DNA of 64,000 nt from Poecilobothrus nobilitatus (lineage: Eukaryota; Arthropoda; Insecta; Diptera; Dolichopodidae), in NCBI GenBank assembly GCA_947095535.1, contig OX352773.1, positions 84,044,670 through 84,108,669 of the forward strand, written 5' to 3'. The translations under genes were made by a program, and so were the position numbers. The notes under the pieces are model-generated. The model did not search any database. It was given only the letters and a program-made list of their open reading frames with translations, and had not been told where the DNA came from. Within the stretch, counting starts at the first letter, position 1. The number at the start of each line of letters is the position of its first letter. Positions 11,633 to 22,681 of the stretch are shown in pieces.

Positions 11633-12920
11633 ATACCCGTATGAACTATGTTCAAGGGTATAATAAATTTGCCATTACGTTTGTGACACCTTAAAGGAGT
11701 CGAGCTAGATATAGTGTCAAAGGTATGGATCGGCTCAGAATCGAATTCTGAGTCGATTAAGCCATGTACGTCCGTCCGCCCGTCCGCACGATAACTCAAA
11801 AAATAAAGGAGCTAGGAGGCTGAAATTTTTTTTACGGAACTTTTGCAAAATTGTTAGTTTTGCTATTTAAATCCAACATTTTCAGTCTGCGGGTTCTAGT
11901 AGCTGCCATACAACTTCTATCTTTATATAGAAATAACTCAGTATCTATTCAAGCTAGGTTTCTGAAATTTTGCAAATGATGATCAAGTTTTATGGCAACA
12001 ACTTCTGTAAAATTTGGTTGTGGTGGTGCGGCGGGTTCGGGTAGCTGCCATACAACTTCTCCGTTTAAATGAGGATAACTCAGTGTCTATTGAAGCTAGC
12101 AACCTGATATTTAGTAACAAGATGTCGAGTTACAGGCCAACAACTTTTGTAAAATTTGGTTGGTCTAGAGCAGCCGGTTCAGGCTTCTTGCACCTCTTCG
12201 AACTTAATAAAGCTAGGCGTCTGAAATGTTGCAAATGATGATTAAATTTTATGGCAACCACTTTTGCAAAATTTGGTTGTGGTGGTGCGATGGGTTCGGG
12301 TAGCTGCCATACAACTTATCCGTTTAAATGAGAATAACTCAGTGTCTATTGAAGTTAGGAACCTGAAATTTAGTAAAGAGGTGTCGAGTTATAGGCCAAC
12401 AACTTTTGTAAAATTTGGTTGGTCTAGAGCAGCCGGTTCAGGCTTCTTGCACCTCTTGGAATTTAATGAAGCTAGGCGTCTGAAATCTTGCAAATGATGA
12501 TCAAGTTTTATGGCAACCACTTTTGCAAAATTTGGTTGTGGTGGTGCGACGGGTTTGGGTAGCTGCCATACAACTTATCCGTTTAAATGAGAATAACTCA
12601 GTGTCTATTGAAGCTAGGAACCTGAAATTTAGTAAAGAGGTGTCGAGTTATAGGCCAACAACTTTTGTAAAATTTGGTTGGTCTAGAGCAGCCGGTTCAG
12701 GCTTCTTGCACCTCTTGGAACTTAATGAAGCTAGGCGCAATAGATTCAGGTAGCTGTCATACAACTCCACAATTTACATAAATATATCTCTGTAGTTCGG
12801 TACTAAAACATCTGAGTGTTTTTAAAAGATGATCAAGTTTTATAGAAACAGGATATATTACGTTCATACGGGTATCCCAGAGTTGACACAGTCTACTCTA
12901 TTGCACTCTTCCTCGTTTTT
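11633..12920 (+). mobile_element. HINE family B copy B2, complete
   Basis: The best-preserved family B element. The 5' hairpin is at 11633-11661: ATACCC pairs with GGGTAT and TGAAC with GTTCA. A GTCCGTCCGCCCGTCC run lies at about 11768-11790. The 3' inverted copy GTTCATACGGGTAT (12862-12875) matches the first 14 bases exactly. The 3' hairpin at 12879-12899 pairs AGAGT with ACTCT and GAC with GTC around an ACA loop, with one T/T mismatch. The element ends TTGCACTCTTCCTCGTTTTT at 12920. This is the DINE-1/HINE layout as I know it from Drosophila. The centre is a tandem array, listed separately. No Rep or helicase is present, so it is non-autonomous. Confidence 0.85.
12013..12745 (+). repeat. 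259-bp dimeric tandem array inside HINE B2
   Basis: About 2.8 units. TTGGTTGTGGTGGTGCG recurs at about 12013, 12273 and 12532. Each unit consists of two diverged halves of about 130 bp: one begins AAATTTGGTTGTGGTGGTGC, the other AAATTTGGTTGGTCTAGAGC, and each half contains a GAAGCTAG- or AAAGCTAG-like word followed by a ...TGAAAT motif. It is thus a higher-order repeat. Three open frames of 74-77 codons fall here (12014, 12264 and 12523). The 259-bp period is not a multiple of three, so successive units change frame and a coding role is unlikely. Confidence 0.9.
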
Positions 12921-15274
12921 AATTTTATTTCAATACATACATATTTTCATGTACATTATATAATATATTACATTATATGTATAATATATGGAATACGATA
13001 TGAAATAATAAAAATATTATATAATAATAATACAAATAATAAAGGAGAATAATGGGTTGTACTGTTTTTGATTTAGTTCAATTTCTATTCTATTCTAGAA
13101 TTTATAAATATTTAATTTTCCCTAAATTTTTTATTGTAAATCGACGGTGAGTTTTGGGAGGTTAAGTATCTAGCATTATCCAAAAAAAACTTATAAAAAT
13201 TTAACGCATTTTTATGATTTTAATTTGGAAGTAGTTTTTGTGTTAGACTATTAGGAATTAGGATTGTATAGTTTTGTTTGGAATTAATAGAAAATATTGA
13301 AATAATAAATTAAGTTTCAGTTTTTAATTATGTTCATTTACTTTGAATCATATTTTTGAATTTAGGTCGTTTATAGCTGATATGATCTACATATGTAATT
13401 TGATCATGGAAATTTTGATAAACAAATTTACAAATAGTAATACAAAACACGTTTTTTTTAGTATAGGAAAAGGCAACTATGCAGTGTTTTAAAATCATTT
13501 ATTTATGTCAGCCATACTTGCAGTATATTATATACCTAAATTAGAGAATGTTGTAGATTCATCTCAATTAATTCTAATTCAATTACTATATGAAACAGTA
13601 TTAGATCTAATCACAATATGTAGATATTGTTTCACGAGATTAAAAAATTTTTCAATTTACTTCGTGAGATTGGATCAATATGCATGAGTGCTCCAAACAA
13701 GAGATTCATACTTTAACCACTCTGACATCCAGATAAAAAATAAAAATTCTCAATAAATGTGAAAAAATTTCATTAGTGAAAGGAAACTTTAATGAAAACT
13801 TTCTTTTGTTTTTATATTACTATTGTGAATTTTAAAAAGTTTAAATATCATTTTTTTTATAGTACATTATTAGTTTATATATACATGTATATATATATAT
13901 ATATATATAAATATTTTTTTTTATAAATGTGACCTACTAAAATAACATTATGATATTACATTAAAAATTATCATATAATATCTATTTTATAATTTTTAAT
14001 ATTATTAACAAAAAAGTTTCTAAAGGTTTTATAAAATGAGCAACGTTTACATTAAGGATTCAAAATGATGGGATGAAATACGGTTATATAAAATAAAAAC
14101 TTCTCTTCATATTAAATGCCCCGTGGGATAAAGACAATAGAATCAAAGTAATGAAAATAACTATAGGTATAGAATAACAAATATTTCCACTGGATAAAAC
14201 ACACTGTATAAAACTGAATTGAACTTTAAATGAAGGCCTATAATATACACATAATTTTCTTTATTTGATGATAATCATAATGAGATAAAAACTAAACTGA
14301 AGAACAAAATGTTGTTCATCTATCTGCTAATGCTTTCCAAAATCAACCAACCAAAACCAACTTTAATTTAATTTTTTTTATCCTGATTTCTTTTTCTCTT
14401 CTCTTGCATCTACTTTTTCACATATATATTTATTCTTTTGTTTTTATTTGTTTTTATAAAATTTAAAGAATAAATATTTGGTGTCCCATAACGGTTATTT
14501 TTTACATATATACATTATTATATCTTATTAATGAAATTATGTATACTGAGGATATATACAGAAATTTTGATGTCCTTTAACTTTATACATATAGGTAAAT
14601 AAAATATTTCCTATCTTTATTTTGTGATATCTATGTGCGCTTCGATGTATGAAAAATACTACTTATAGCTTAACATTTTTTAATAGCAAAACTGTACTCT
14701 ATAGTTTTTGTTATAATTTTTTCTTATTTTCTTTTCAGTGATTTATGAAATAGAAAAAATAAAATTAAAGCGTTTTTGTTTTAGTTTATATAATATTAAA
14801 AATTAAATGACATAATAGAGATAGGATTAAAAGGAAATAATACAAAAAAAAATATACATATATAATAATTATAAACGTATTTGATATAATATTATATAAA
14901 TATAATCATCCATATATCATAAGAGAATTGTAAAAAATAAAATATAAAGAATAATAAAAACATAATATTATGTATGGAATAAAATAAATATATAAAAGTT
15001 ACATATTAACCCCCAAACACTTAAAGGACACATTTTAATATTTATTTTCAAATATACTTTTTGCGCAAGTTTTAGAAGTTTTAAGAATTCTACAGAAATT
15101 GCTTAAAAATTTGGTTGGTTTGTGCAATTTCAAATCACTTATCATTCTTTTTCTTATTTTGGAAGTTATGGATTGGGGAATAAAATTACAAATGCATGCA
15201 AATGGATAGATGCAATTCAAGAAACCGGGATTTTTAGCTTCTTTAGATAAAATCTCGTAAAAGAAAAGTAGATA
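12921..15274. other. AT-rich spacer, no gene seen
   Basis: A TA microsatellite lies at about 13880-13912. The frames at 13505-13687 and on the minus strand at 15035-15286 have no recognisable motif. No TE boundary or RNA gene could be identified. Confidence 0.5.
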
Positions 15275-15728
15275 TAATTCATCCATTATATTTCTGAAAC
15301 CTTAAAGGAGACGAGATAAATATGGAAAAGCATATTATATATTCTTGCTCATGATTAAAATAAGAAATTTTGTCAAAACAAGTTAAATTTTATGTCAACA
15401 ATTTCTGCAAAATTTAATTTGTCTAACATAACAGCTAACTTTTTTAAATACCAATATATGAGTATATAAATTTCATTTCATAACTTTTTTGTAAAAGATG
15501 GTCAAATTTTATAGCACAACTTTTGTAAAATTTGGTTGATTTGGCGTAACTGGATCGAGTAACTGTTATACAAGTCCGAAATTTACATTAATATATTTTA
15601 GTACTTAATCAAGTTAAATCTTTTAAATTTTCTAAATTAATAATTAAATTTTATAATAACAGCATAACTTATGATCGTACTGGTATCTTAGAGTTGACAC
15701 AGTAAACTCTACCTTCTTTCTTGTTTTT
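15275..15728 (+). mobile_element. HINE family B copy B3, 5' truncated
   Basis: It starts within the conserved block CTGAAACCTTAAAGGAGACG and lacks the ATACCC hairpin and microsatellite. Repeated phrases such as TGTAAAATTTGGTTG and CAAATTTTATAGCA match the B2 core. The end keeps GATCGTACTGGTAT (15673-15686), a hairpin of AGAGT and ACTCT around TGACACAGTAA, and a CTTCTTTCTTGTTTTTT terminus. Confidence 0.7.
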
Positions 15729-15782
15729 TAAACAATATAAATATAAAACAAAAATAATAATTATTTTAGATTTATATGAAAT

Positions 15783-16535
15783 AAAAGAAGGCAGAATGTA
15801 AACTAATGGTTTTTAAAGGCGCACATGTCCAAAAGACAATACAAACTGTTTAGAACTGTGACTAGTACCAAAATTTGGAAATTTTCTTAGAATTTCATAT
15901 AATAAGAAAAATGTGAAAAATAAAGAGACATTTTCTTCAATTTGAAAGGATTTCTAGATAATTAAGACATATGTAACATATGTAAAATTATAAAGTTTAA
16001 GCTTTAATTTTTGTGCTTTATTTTGAAAAAATGTGTACAGGTGTTTAAATTTAAATTTTTGAGCCCTAATAGTCCTTAAACAAGAGGTAGTGCAAAAAAA
16101 TTTTCTGAGGAGACTTATATACTGATTCTAAAAGTTCTTTCTTATCTCAAAATTTCAAGTCCCTATCTAAAAGCGTGCCGGATTTATGAAGGAATAAAAA
16201 TCATGTAAAATTTGGTTTTCGCATAACGATACGTATGGTTTTTACATACACGGGGGTGTAGCTCCGTAATGGATGGGACTATATTAAAAAGTTGTTCTAC
16301 TACATTAATTTTTTATGAGACCTAATTATTTTTTTCATTTCTCTAGCTTCAACGGCCTGAGACCTGATTATTTTTCTGTCTTTAACGACCTGAGACCTAT
16401 CTTATGAGATTTGATTAAAATTTAATTTCTATATCTAAAAGCTGAAAAGCTGAATTTCTATATGAAAAAGCGGTGTTGAAGTTTGGTAAATGGACCGACG
16501 GACGGACAGAGTGAAACTAATACATTCACATTTTT
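15783..16535 (-). mobile_element. HINE family A copy A3, internally deleted, inverted
   Basis: The plus strand begins AAGGCAGAATGTAAACTAAT, the reverse complement of the family A 3' end, then GGCGCACATGTCC, the inverted-motif copy. At the far end GGACCGACGGACGGACAGAG with GTGAAAC is the reverse of the GTTTCACTCTGTCC microsatellite block. One of the two internal modules is missing compared with A1 and A2, and the outer 5' hairpin is decayed. It lies back to back with B3: only about 55 bp separate the two 3' ends. Confidence 0.75.
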
Positions 16536-16559
16536 AACTAAACTAAAACTCCCCTGTAG

Positions 16560-16650
16560 CAGCTATTATTATTATTATTATTATTATTACTATTATTATT
16601 AATATTATTATTGTTATTATTATTGTTATTATTATTATTATTACTACTTA
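16560..16650. repeat. ATT/TTA trinucleotide microsatellite
   Basis: An imperfect run of ATT triplets of about 85 bp, interrupted by ACT, AAT and GTT variants. It lies between HINE A3 and a tRNA-like SINE and may have grown from an A/T-rich repeat tail. Confidence 0.95.
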
Positions 16651-16703
16651 ATTATACGATAAATTATTACGATATAAAAGTACTACATATTTTTTTTTAT
16701 TTA

Positions 16704-16776
16704 TGACCTGACCGGGGTTTGAACCCAAGACCCTTCGACTGAAAGGTTGGCGAATTAACCACTGCACCATGAGTCA
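16704..16776 (-). repeat. tRNA-like SINE head, family S2 (copy 2, Thr-AGT-like)
   Basis: The 73-nt minus-strand block starts TGACTCATGGTGCAGTGGTT (box A TGGTGCAGTGG) and contains GGGTTCAAACCCC (box B in a T arm). The anticodon stem CCTT/AAGG encloses a 7-nt loop TCAGTCG, whose central triplet would be AGT (Thr). The acceptor stem is mismatched (TGACTCA against TCAGGTC) and T-stem pairs are G-U. An AT-rich tail (TAAATAAAAAAAAA) follows. It resembles copy 1 at 1290-1364 in the D, T and discriminator regions. A decayed or diverged tRNA gene is the alternative. Confidence 0.6.
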
Positions 16777-16779
16777 GAT

Positions 16780-17429
16780 CGATTATATTGTAAGTTATTT
16801 AGTTATTTATATGTTGTAAAAATACTAGGATCAATCTATAATTAAAGAAAGATTTAATTAAAATCTCTAATTGGTGAAAAATTATCAGGGTCGATTTTAG
16901 TTTCAAAAACCCATTGCCATATGATTTCCACTTTAGCATTTTAAGAGGAGCTTTAGAACATACTGGTAAACTAAATATATTTGTGATGAAACTAAATCAA
17001 AACTTAAGTTGGACTAACCGTGTTTTTCAGGTAGCAAAAGATCAAGCTAGAATGCTAATGAAATTAAAAAAAGTGCAATTTGCTGTTATTCTATACAGAT
17101 TAATATATTATTTTTTCATATTTAGTATTCCGTATTAATTTTATTCTAATCTGATTCATAAATATTACATGACAAAACGCGGATTTTAAATTTCTTCTGT
17201 AATTGTGCTTTTGTAAGAAATACAAAAAAAAAAAAAATAATTATGAATTTATTAATGTGGAAACTATTTGAATTTAGTTTTCATTTAAAAATAATTATTA
17301 TATTATTATTAGTTCGTTAATTATTAGTTTCTCCTTTACAGTTATAATTTTTTTCTTTTTCTAAAGTTTACAAATGAAATTAAATCATAACATTAGATCA
17401 AACTTATCACAAGACTTCTATGGCCCTAA
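16780..17429. other. AT-rich spacer, no gene seen
   Basis: A 74-codon frame at 16914-17138 (it includes SWTNRVFQVAKDQARMLMKL) is slightly more protein-like than its surroundings. It has no motif I recognise, and its C-terminus dissolves into F/I/Y-rich sequence. Nothing else is supported. Confidence 0.4.
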
Positions 17430-17744
17430 ACCGATTTAAGACGATCCAATGACCTGCTTTCTCTTAAAAGGGCAGATATTGGAATGAGAATGGGTATAAT
17501 CACCGGTCACTGTCTAATAGGAAAGCATGCCAAAAGACTTGGCTTATCCGCAAACGACTATTGTAGAGCCCACAAAGATGAAAAAGAGGAGGAAACGACT
17601 CTTCATCTCCTTTGCACATACCCAGCCTTGTCGGCTAAAAGGAACACCCATTTGGGGCAATATCTGTTCAATAACCTTAGCGATCTAGCAGGTAAAAATG
17701 TGAAGAGCATTCTTTGCCTTGCAAAAAGCTCAAATTGGTTTTAA
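17430..17744 (+). pseudogene. LINE (non-LTR retrotransposon) ORF2 C-terminus, 5' truncated
   Basis: The frame is open from 17430, upstream of the first ATG (17484), and ends at TAA 17742-17744. The start contains TDLRRSNDLLSLKRADIGM, then GIITGHCLIGKHAKRLG, a C-x(n)-H patch and EEETTLHLLCTYPALSAKR, ending FNNLSDLAGKNVKSIL. The order TGHC...LG...C...EET..HLLC.CPAL is the C-terminal region I know from insect Jockey/LOA/R1-type ORF2 proteins (RNase H-distal, CCHC-like). The usual internal cysteines are only partly kept. Reverse transcriptase and endonuclease are absent, so this is a typical 5'-truncated insertion. The clade cannot be fixed from 105 residues. Confidence 0.85.
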
Positions 17745-17840
17745 CGACTGCGATAGAAAAGTTTCTATGTGGTATTACAATGGACCAAATACGGTCTAAG
17801 TGTGCATTTTTGGCAGCCACCTTAACCTAACCTAACCTAG
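17745..17840 (+). repeat. LINE 3' UTR with CCTAACC tail
   Basis: After the stop, about 75 nt of 3' UTR lead into CCTTAACCTAACCTAACCTA, the simple tail of the insertion. Several fly non-LTR elements end in such a pentamer tail instead of poly-A. The likeness to the TTAGG-type telomere repeat is limited to about four units, so this is a retrotransposon end, not a telomere. Confidence 0.8.
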
Positions 17841-17984
17841 ATAAAACTTATTTATGTATTTTCTTTTAAATTTTTTAGCTCTGTTATTTTTTCTTTGCTT
17901 ATTATTTTTTATTCAAACTTACTCTGAAAGGTTTTACTCTGAAAAGACATTAACTTTCCATTACAAGTTTATGATATAGTTAGA

Positions 17985-18454
17985 AAACATTGAAGGTCTA
18001 GAACAAACATTGTAGGTCTATTGTAGTTTCACTGTTTAAATCCAGCATTTTCGGCCGCCAGATTCGAGTAGCTACCATACAATTTCTTTCTTTATATGGA
18101 AATAACTCAGTGTCTATTGAAGCTAGGTATCTGAAATTTTGCAAAATGGAGTCGAATTACAGGCTAACAACTTTTGTTAAATTTTGGTTGGCCTAGAGCA
18201 ACCGGTTTAAACTTCTTGCACCTCTTGGAACTCAATAAAGCTATAGGCGTATGAAATCTTACAAATGATTATCAAGTTTTATGGCAATCACTTCTGTAAA
18301 ATTTGTTCCGGTGAGCTGTCATACAATTTAACTTCGGTACTAAAACATCTAAAATTTTATAAAAAATAATAAAGTTATATAGGGAAATAACATATATTGT
18401 TCATACGGGTCCCAGAGTTAACACACTCTACTATACTGTACGCTTCCTCTTTTT
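17985..18454 (+). mobile_element. HINE family B copy B4, 5' truncated
   Basis: It aligns with B2 from TTTAAATCCAGCATTTTCGG onward, including GTAGCTACCATACAA, GGAAATAACTCAGTGTCTAT and the GGTTGGCCTAGAGCA half-unit. The 3' part keeps GTTCATACGGGT (one or two bases shorter than B2), AGAGTTAACACACTCT and a CTTCCTCTTTTTGTC end. The 5' hairpin and microsatellite are missing. Confidence 0.75.
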
Positions 18455-21297
18455 GTCTTCGTGCTTTTCCTGTTACTCAGGTGTCAATTTTGTAGACACT
18501 ACTCCTTGCAATGAGTACTTTCTTAGTGTTAAATTAGCAAAAAATAAAGAAATAAAACAAGTGGAACATAAAATAATTTGTCAAATATCACAAAAAATTT
18601 GTAAGAGTTATGCTGTACATTCATGTGTATGGGAATTATTATTTCATAGGATAAATAAATGGTGCGTGTTCGTGTGCAATTACAATTATTACGTTTTATT
18701 CTTAAAAAGTGTTGCTAAAAAACAATTTTAATATTTTGCTCAAAAAAGCTTATTTCAATTTCCACTTTATTTTCATTTGTTTTTTAAATCAAAGAAAAGT
18801 AAATAAAAAAATTTTGTTTGAAAAGAAAGTCCTAGATAAGAAAAACTTTTCTTTTTATTTGTTCGTTAAATAATCATTCAATTTTGATGGAATGAAAATG
18901 TGAGATATAGGTAATGAAAAAGAAGAAACATTTCAAATCAATATAGGAAAAGAAAGTATATTGAAATTGTTATTTGGAATTTATTTAATTCTCAGAATAA
19001 AAAAAAAACAAAAATAAAGAAATTAGTGATCCATTCGTAATTCGTTTGATTCAAATCATCAGAAATATTTAATAAAGATTAGTTTTTATTCTATGGCTGA
19101 GTTTCTGAACAAAGTTAGTTTTCTTAATCTAGAATTTAGACTAGAACGTGGCTTATTTAATAAAAACGTACTGATTTATTGTAGTTATGTTGTAGGAAGA
19201 AGAACTAATTAAGATTTTCCATGATTGCCTTTTTAATTGTTGTCGTACTTTAATAATATAAGTGGTTTAAACTTGCAATTGAAGCAATGTTAAAAAGAAA
19301 GCTTTAAAAATCAAATAGGGACAGTTTGTTTGTGTGATGAAATTATGATAAAAGTTAATATGCCTAATAAGCTAATACTAAAGTTTTGTGTTATTTTTAT
19401 TAAATTTAGGTCTAAATTAATTTCTTTTTCTAAAATTTCTTAATTACAAATCCAAAAGTGTATAGGTTACCTTAATTTGAAGCTAATAATATCTGATTAA
19501 GATTACTTAAATGTAAATGAAATGAATACTAATATATAAAAGAAAAAGAAACCGTTATATTTTTTAATTTACTTTTATTTTCTTTCTCGTTTTATTTGTT
19601 TGAACTTTCTATTTATAATCTGCAAAATTGTATTGTTATTTATTATTTTTATTAATACTGAAAGAACGGATATTGTACTTTAAGAAGAAGCAAATACAAA
19701 TAAATATAAAAAAGAAAAGAGACAAAACTAAAACAAATATGTTATGGAAAGAAAGAGAGAATATTGATTTTATTTTTTTGGATTAATTTAAAAAGTTTGA
19801 AAAATTATTTTTTAACTTAATGATAAAAACAGAAAAGCAAGGAAATCAATAAAAAATATTATTATTATTTGGATGGAAAATGAAATATGTATATTATATT
19901 GTAAGGCTGTTATTTATTTAAAGTATTTACTAAGTTTTTGTAATTTTTGGAAAAAGAAAAAATTTATTTAAAAGAATTTTGTTTTCCTTAATGTATTCGA
20001 TATTTGATTTTTAGCCTTAAACATTTTAATTTGTATTCTTTAACTTTAAGGTTTTAAAAAATGGATTATTATAGATGGATTATTATTATATTTATCAATG
20101 TTAGATTTTAAATTGTTGTTAATAAAAGATTTTCATTTCCCAAGTTTAACTTTTTCTTAAATATTTTAGCAATACATGGATAAGCTGCATATTATGTATA
20201 TAGTGTTAGTAATGACAAATTAGATTCTTTTACCTCTTCTAAAGACGTAAAGAATAAAGTCTATTTAATTTTTTTACACGAATTACCAGATATAAAAAAG
20301 ATAGTTATTATAATTTATCAACCATCAGGTAACATAACCATAATTTAAAAAAAAAATATTTTTATTAAAATTTTGAAAGATTATTATTTTCTTATTTTCT
20401 GAACCGAACTTTTACTTAATTCCATATTCTTTTTATATTTTAATAAGGATCTCTGATAAGGATCAAAACTTTAAAATCTGATTGAGAACTAGATATTAAA
20501 TACATGAATAATATAAAAGGATAATAAATCCTCTTCTCATTATCTCTTCTCATTAATGTGGCTTTTTTTCTTCACATAATTTTGGGTTGAAGTGTTTGTG
20601 AGTATACATAGGATCTATTGATAAGTCATTTTCATTTTCACAAAAAAATAACAATAAAAAAAAAAAAATCAAAAATGTTGTCTACACTCCACGTTCTCCA
20701 TGATTTATAAGAATAAGTATGTATAAGTATGTAAACAAATCTTTAAATACATGCAAACACAAAAAAAATCTTATATCCTACGACGAATCTAAAATTTTCA
20801 TTCTTGTCTTGTGGATTAACTGTTGGAAAATTTAAGAAGTCCTTTTTTTTTTGTATTTTGCCCTATTCTCACTGTTCCGTTCTAATTAATTCTTTGTGTT
20901 AATTCTAATATATTTTGATTTTTATATTTATTCAGCAAGACATTCTATTATCTTTTCATAGTTTTTGTTGCGTTTTTATTCTATATTTTTATTTAAAGAT
21001 TTACTACCTAATGCTGGATGGATACCTTTTAGAATATATTATAAATTATAATTTGTTCTGAATTACCCGAATTTCTCTTAATTCTTATTTTTTTTATTAT
21101 GCACAAGCATAATAAAATTGTTTTTTTTTTTTTTGGTTTTTCAATATTAGCACAACGAGAGAAGTCATGGTTTACATTTTATAAAGATTTTTTAGGATTC
21201 AAGATAAGTTGAAGAGTTGATACTCAAAAGCTTATGCTTTTTCTTGATTTTTTTAAGTTTTACTTCTCCTTCTGATTTTTAAGTTGTCGTTATTTTT
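18455..21297. other. AT-rich spacer, no gene seen
   Basis: The 92-codon frame at 18453-18731 begins with TTG, contains several cysteines and has no motif I recognise. The rest is A/T-rich with stop-dense frames. No repeat boundary was recognised. Confidence 0.45.
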
Positions 21298-21490
21298 TAT
21301 ACCCGAACTAATGCAGTTTTCAAGTTATAATAAATTTACCATTATGTTTGTTTTTGAATCTTAACGAAGGTGAGACAGATATGGAAAACAATATGTAATT
21401 TTGCTCAAGATTGAATTTTGAGTCAATTAAGATGAGTCAGTCCGTCCGTCCGCACAATAACCTAAAAAAAACAAAACGAAGCGGAAATTC
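21298..21490 (+). mobile_element. HINE family B 5' head only (B5)
   Basis: TATACCCGAACTAATGCAG, then the conserved order TATAATAAATTTACCATTAT, a CTTAACGAAGGTGAGACAGA block, TTTTGAGTCAATTAAGATG and a GTCCGTCCGTCCGCAC microsatellite (about 21440-21456), followed by AATAACC. The 5' hairpin arm GGGTAT is decayed to AGTTAT. No 3' subterminal repeat or hairpin follows, so the copy is 3' truncated. Confidence 0.75.
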
Positions 21491-22054
21491 TGAAATTTTT
21501 ATCATACCATTTTTACATATTATACTTTTTTACAGCCAAATACATCCATTTTTCATTCAAATTAAACAACTTTTCATTGAAATTAAACCTTTTTTTTCAT
21601 ACTGGAAACACCTTTTTGTATCAAATTGTAGGTATGTAAAAATTTTTAACTGAAAAATTCGAATGAAAATAGATTTAATTTATATAAAATAATTATAATA
21701 CGTAACTAAACGAACCTAAGATCCGAAGTAAGAAATATTATATTTGCCCTGTAACTGTAATTTGGTTATTTTTTAAAAATGTTACATAGAAGTATTTCTA
21801 AATCATTTCGTATATTCAAAAAAAAAACTTTTTTTTTATCCTTGATCCAGATTTGGGACGTCTGAAATTTTATTTGATAGAAAAAAAAACTATTAAAGAA
21901 ATACACTTTAAAGGGAAAATTGAATAAATGTTATTACATATTTAATTATGAAATAATTTTCACATGATATTTAGAACGGGAATTAAGAGACGTTGAACAA
22001 GATTCAATAAAAATGAGCCTACATTTATTAAAAAAAAAAAAACTGTTACATTGT
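21491..22054. other. AT-rich spacer
   Basis: A run of similar phrases (CCATTTTTCATTCAAATTAA and AACTTTTCATTGAAATTAA, about 21546-21585) hints at a short local duplication. No gene or element boundary is supported. Confidence 0.4.
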
Positions 22055-22414
22055 CTAATTTAATTAATCTTAACTTTATTTTTAAACACCAATTATTGAT
22101 TTTCATTTATTATTTATTTAAAAAAATAATGTGAAATTTTTAAATTTTTGGATGCATTTCGGAAGATGTATCTTCCATTATCAGTACCACATAATTGTAT
22201 ATACAAAATACAAAATACTTTGTATTTTACTTTGTACTTTGTATTTTGTATATACAATTGTGTGTTGCTGATGATGGAAGATACATCTTCCGAAATGCAC
22301 CCAAAAATTTAAAATTATAATTTTTGTTAAAAATTTTTTTTTTTTTTAAAAATAATAAGTGAAAATCAATATGTAATTGGTGTTTAAAAATTAAGTTAAA
22401 ATTAATTAAATTAG
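22055..22414. repeat. ~360-bp imperfect palindrome (MITE-like or inverted dimer)
   Basis: The left arm begins CTAATTTAATTAATCTTAAC and the right arm ends with its near-complement GTTAAAATTAATTAAATTAG. Pairing continues through TTTTTAAACACCAATTA, GATTTTCA, TTTTTGGATGCATTTCGGAA, GATGTATCTTCC and TGTATATACAAAATACAAA to a centre near 22222. Arms are about 170 bp with a few indels (longer A/T runs in the right arm). No clear target duplication is seen. The frame at 22227-22427 merely reads the right arm. It could be a foldback element or two head-to-head copies of a short repeat. Confidence 0.85.
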
Positions 22415-22498
22415 CTAAAGATTTCACGGTTTAAAAAGTTCAACAATTTCAATTTTAATTTGTTGTATATTATTGTCATTTTTAAATTTACATTTTTG

Positions 22499-22681
22499 GA
22501 GGCTTGATGGCCTAGTGAGTAAGAGCGTATAAGGTATGCCGTAAACACTGAAGGAGTGTGGGTTCGAATCCCACACTTGTCGTAAGAATAATTCCCCCTA
22601 TAACATTCACAAGCACTCGTGAAAGTAAAGATTGTATAATTTCCATATCACATTTATGTGGCAGGGGAATAAAAAATAAAA
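22499..22681 (+). repeat. tRNA-derived SINE S1 (copy 2, near full length)
   Basis: GAGGCTTGATGGCCTAGTG supplies box A, then GAGTAAGAGCG, CACTGAAGGAGTGTGGGTTC with box B GGTTCGAATCC, and CACACTTGTCGTAAGAATAA. The body ends CACATTTATGTGGCAGGGGA followed by AATAAAAAATAAAA. The CAC/GTG pairing before the T arm gives a long variable arm, like class II (Leu/Ser-type) tRNA. The CTTACGAC partner of the CGTAAG hairpin has decayed in this copy. Confidence 0.85.

Noticed and set aside
12014..12753. Three similar 74-77 codon frames that look like a gene family
   Set aside because: They read the 259-bp array of HINE B2. The period is not divisible by three, so no single repeating protein exists, and the element is non-coding elsewhere.
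16560..16650. CRISPR-like or regulatory array
   Set aside because: It is a plain ATT microsatellite without spacers. No repeat-spacer pattern was found anywhere in the window.
16704..16776. Functional tRNA-Thr gene
   Set aside because: The acceptor stem is mismatched, T-stem pairs are weak, position 33 is not T, and an A-rich tail follows; a SINE head fits better.
17821..17840. Telomere repeat tract
   Set aside because: Only about four CCTAA-type units directly after a LINE ORF; better explained as the retrotransposon tail.
18453..18731. 92-codon cysteine-containing frame
   Set aside because: It starts at TTG inside the end of HINE B4, has no ATG near the start, and shows no recognisable domain.
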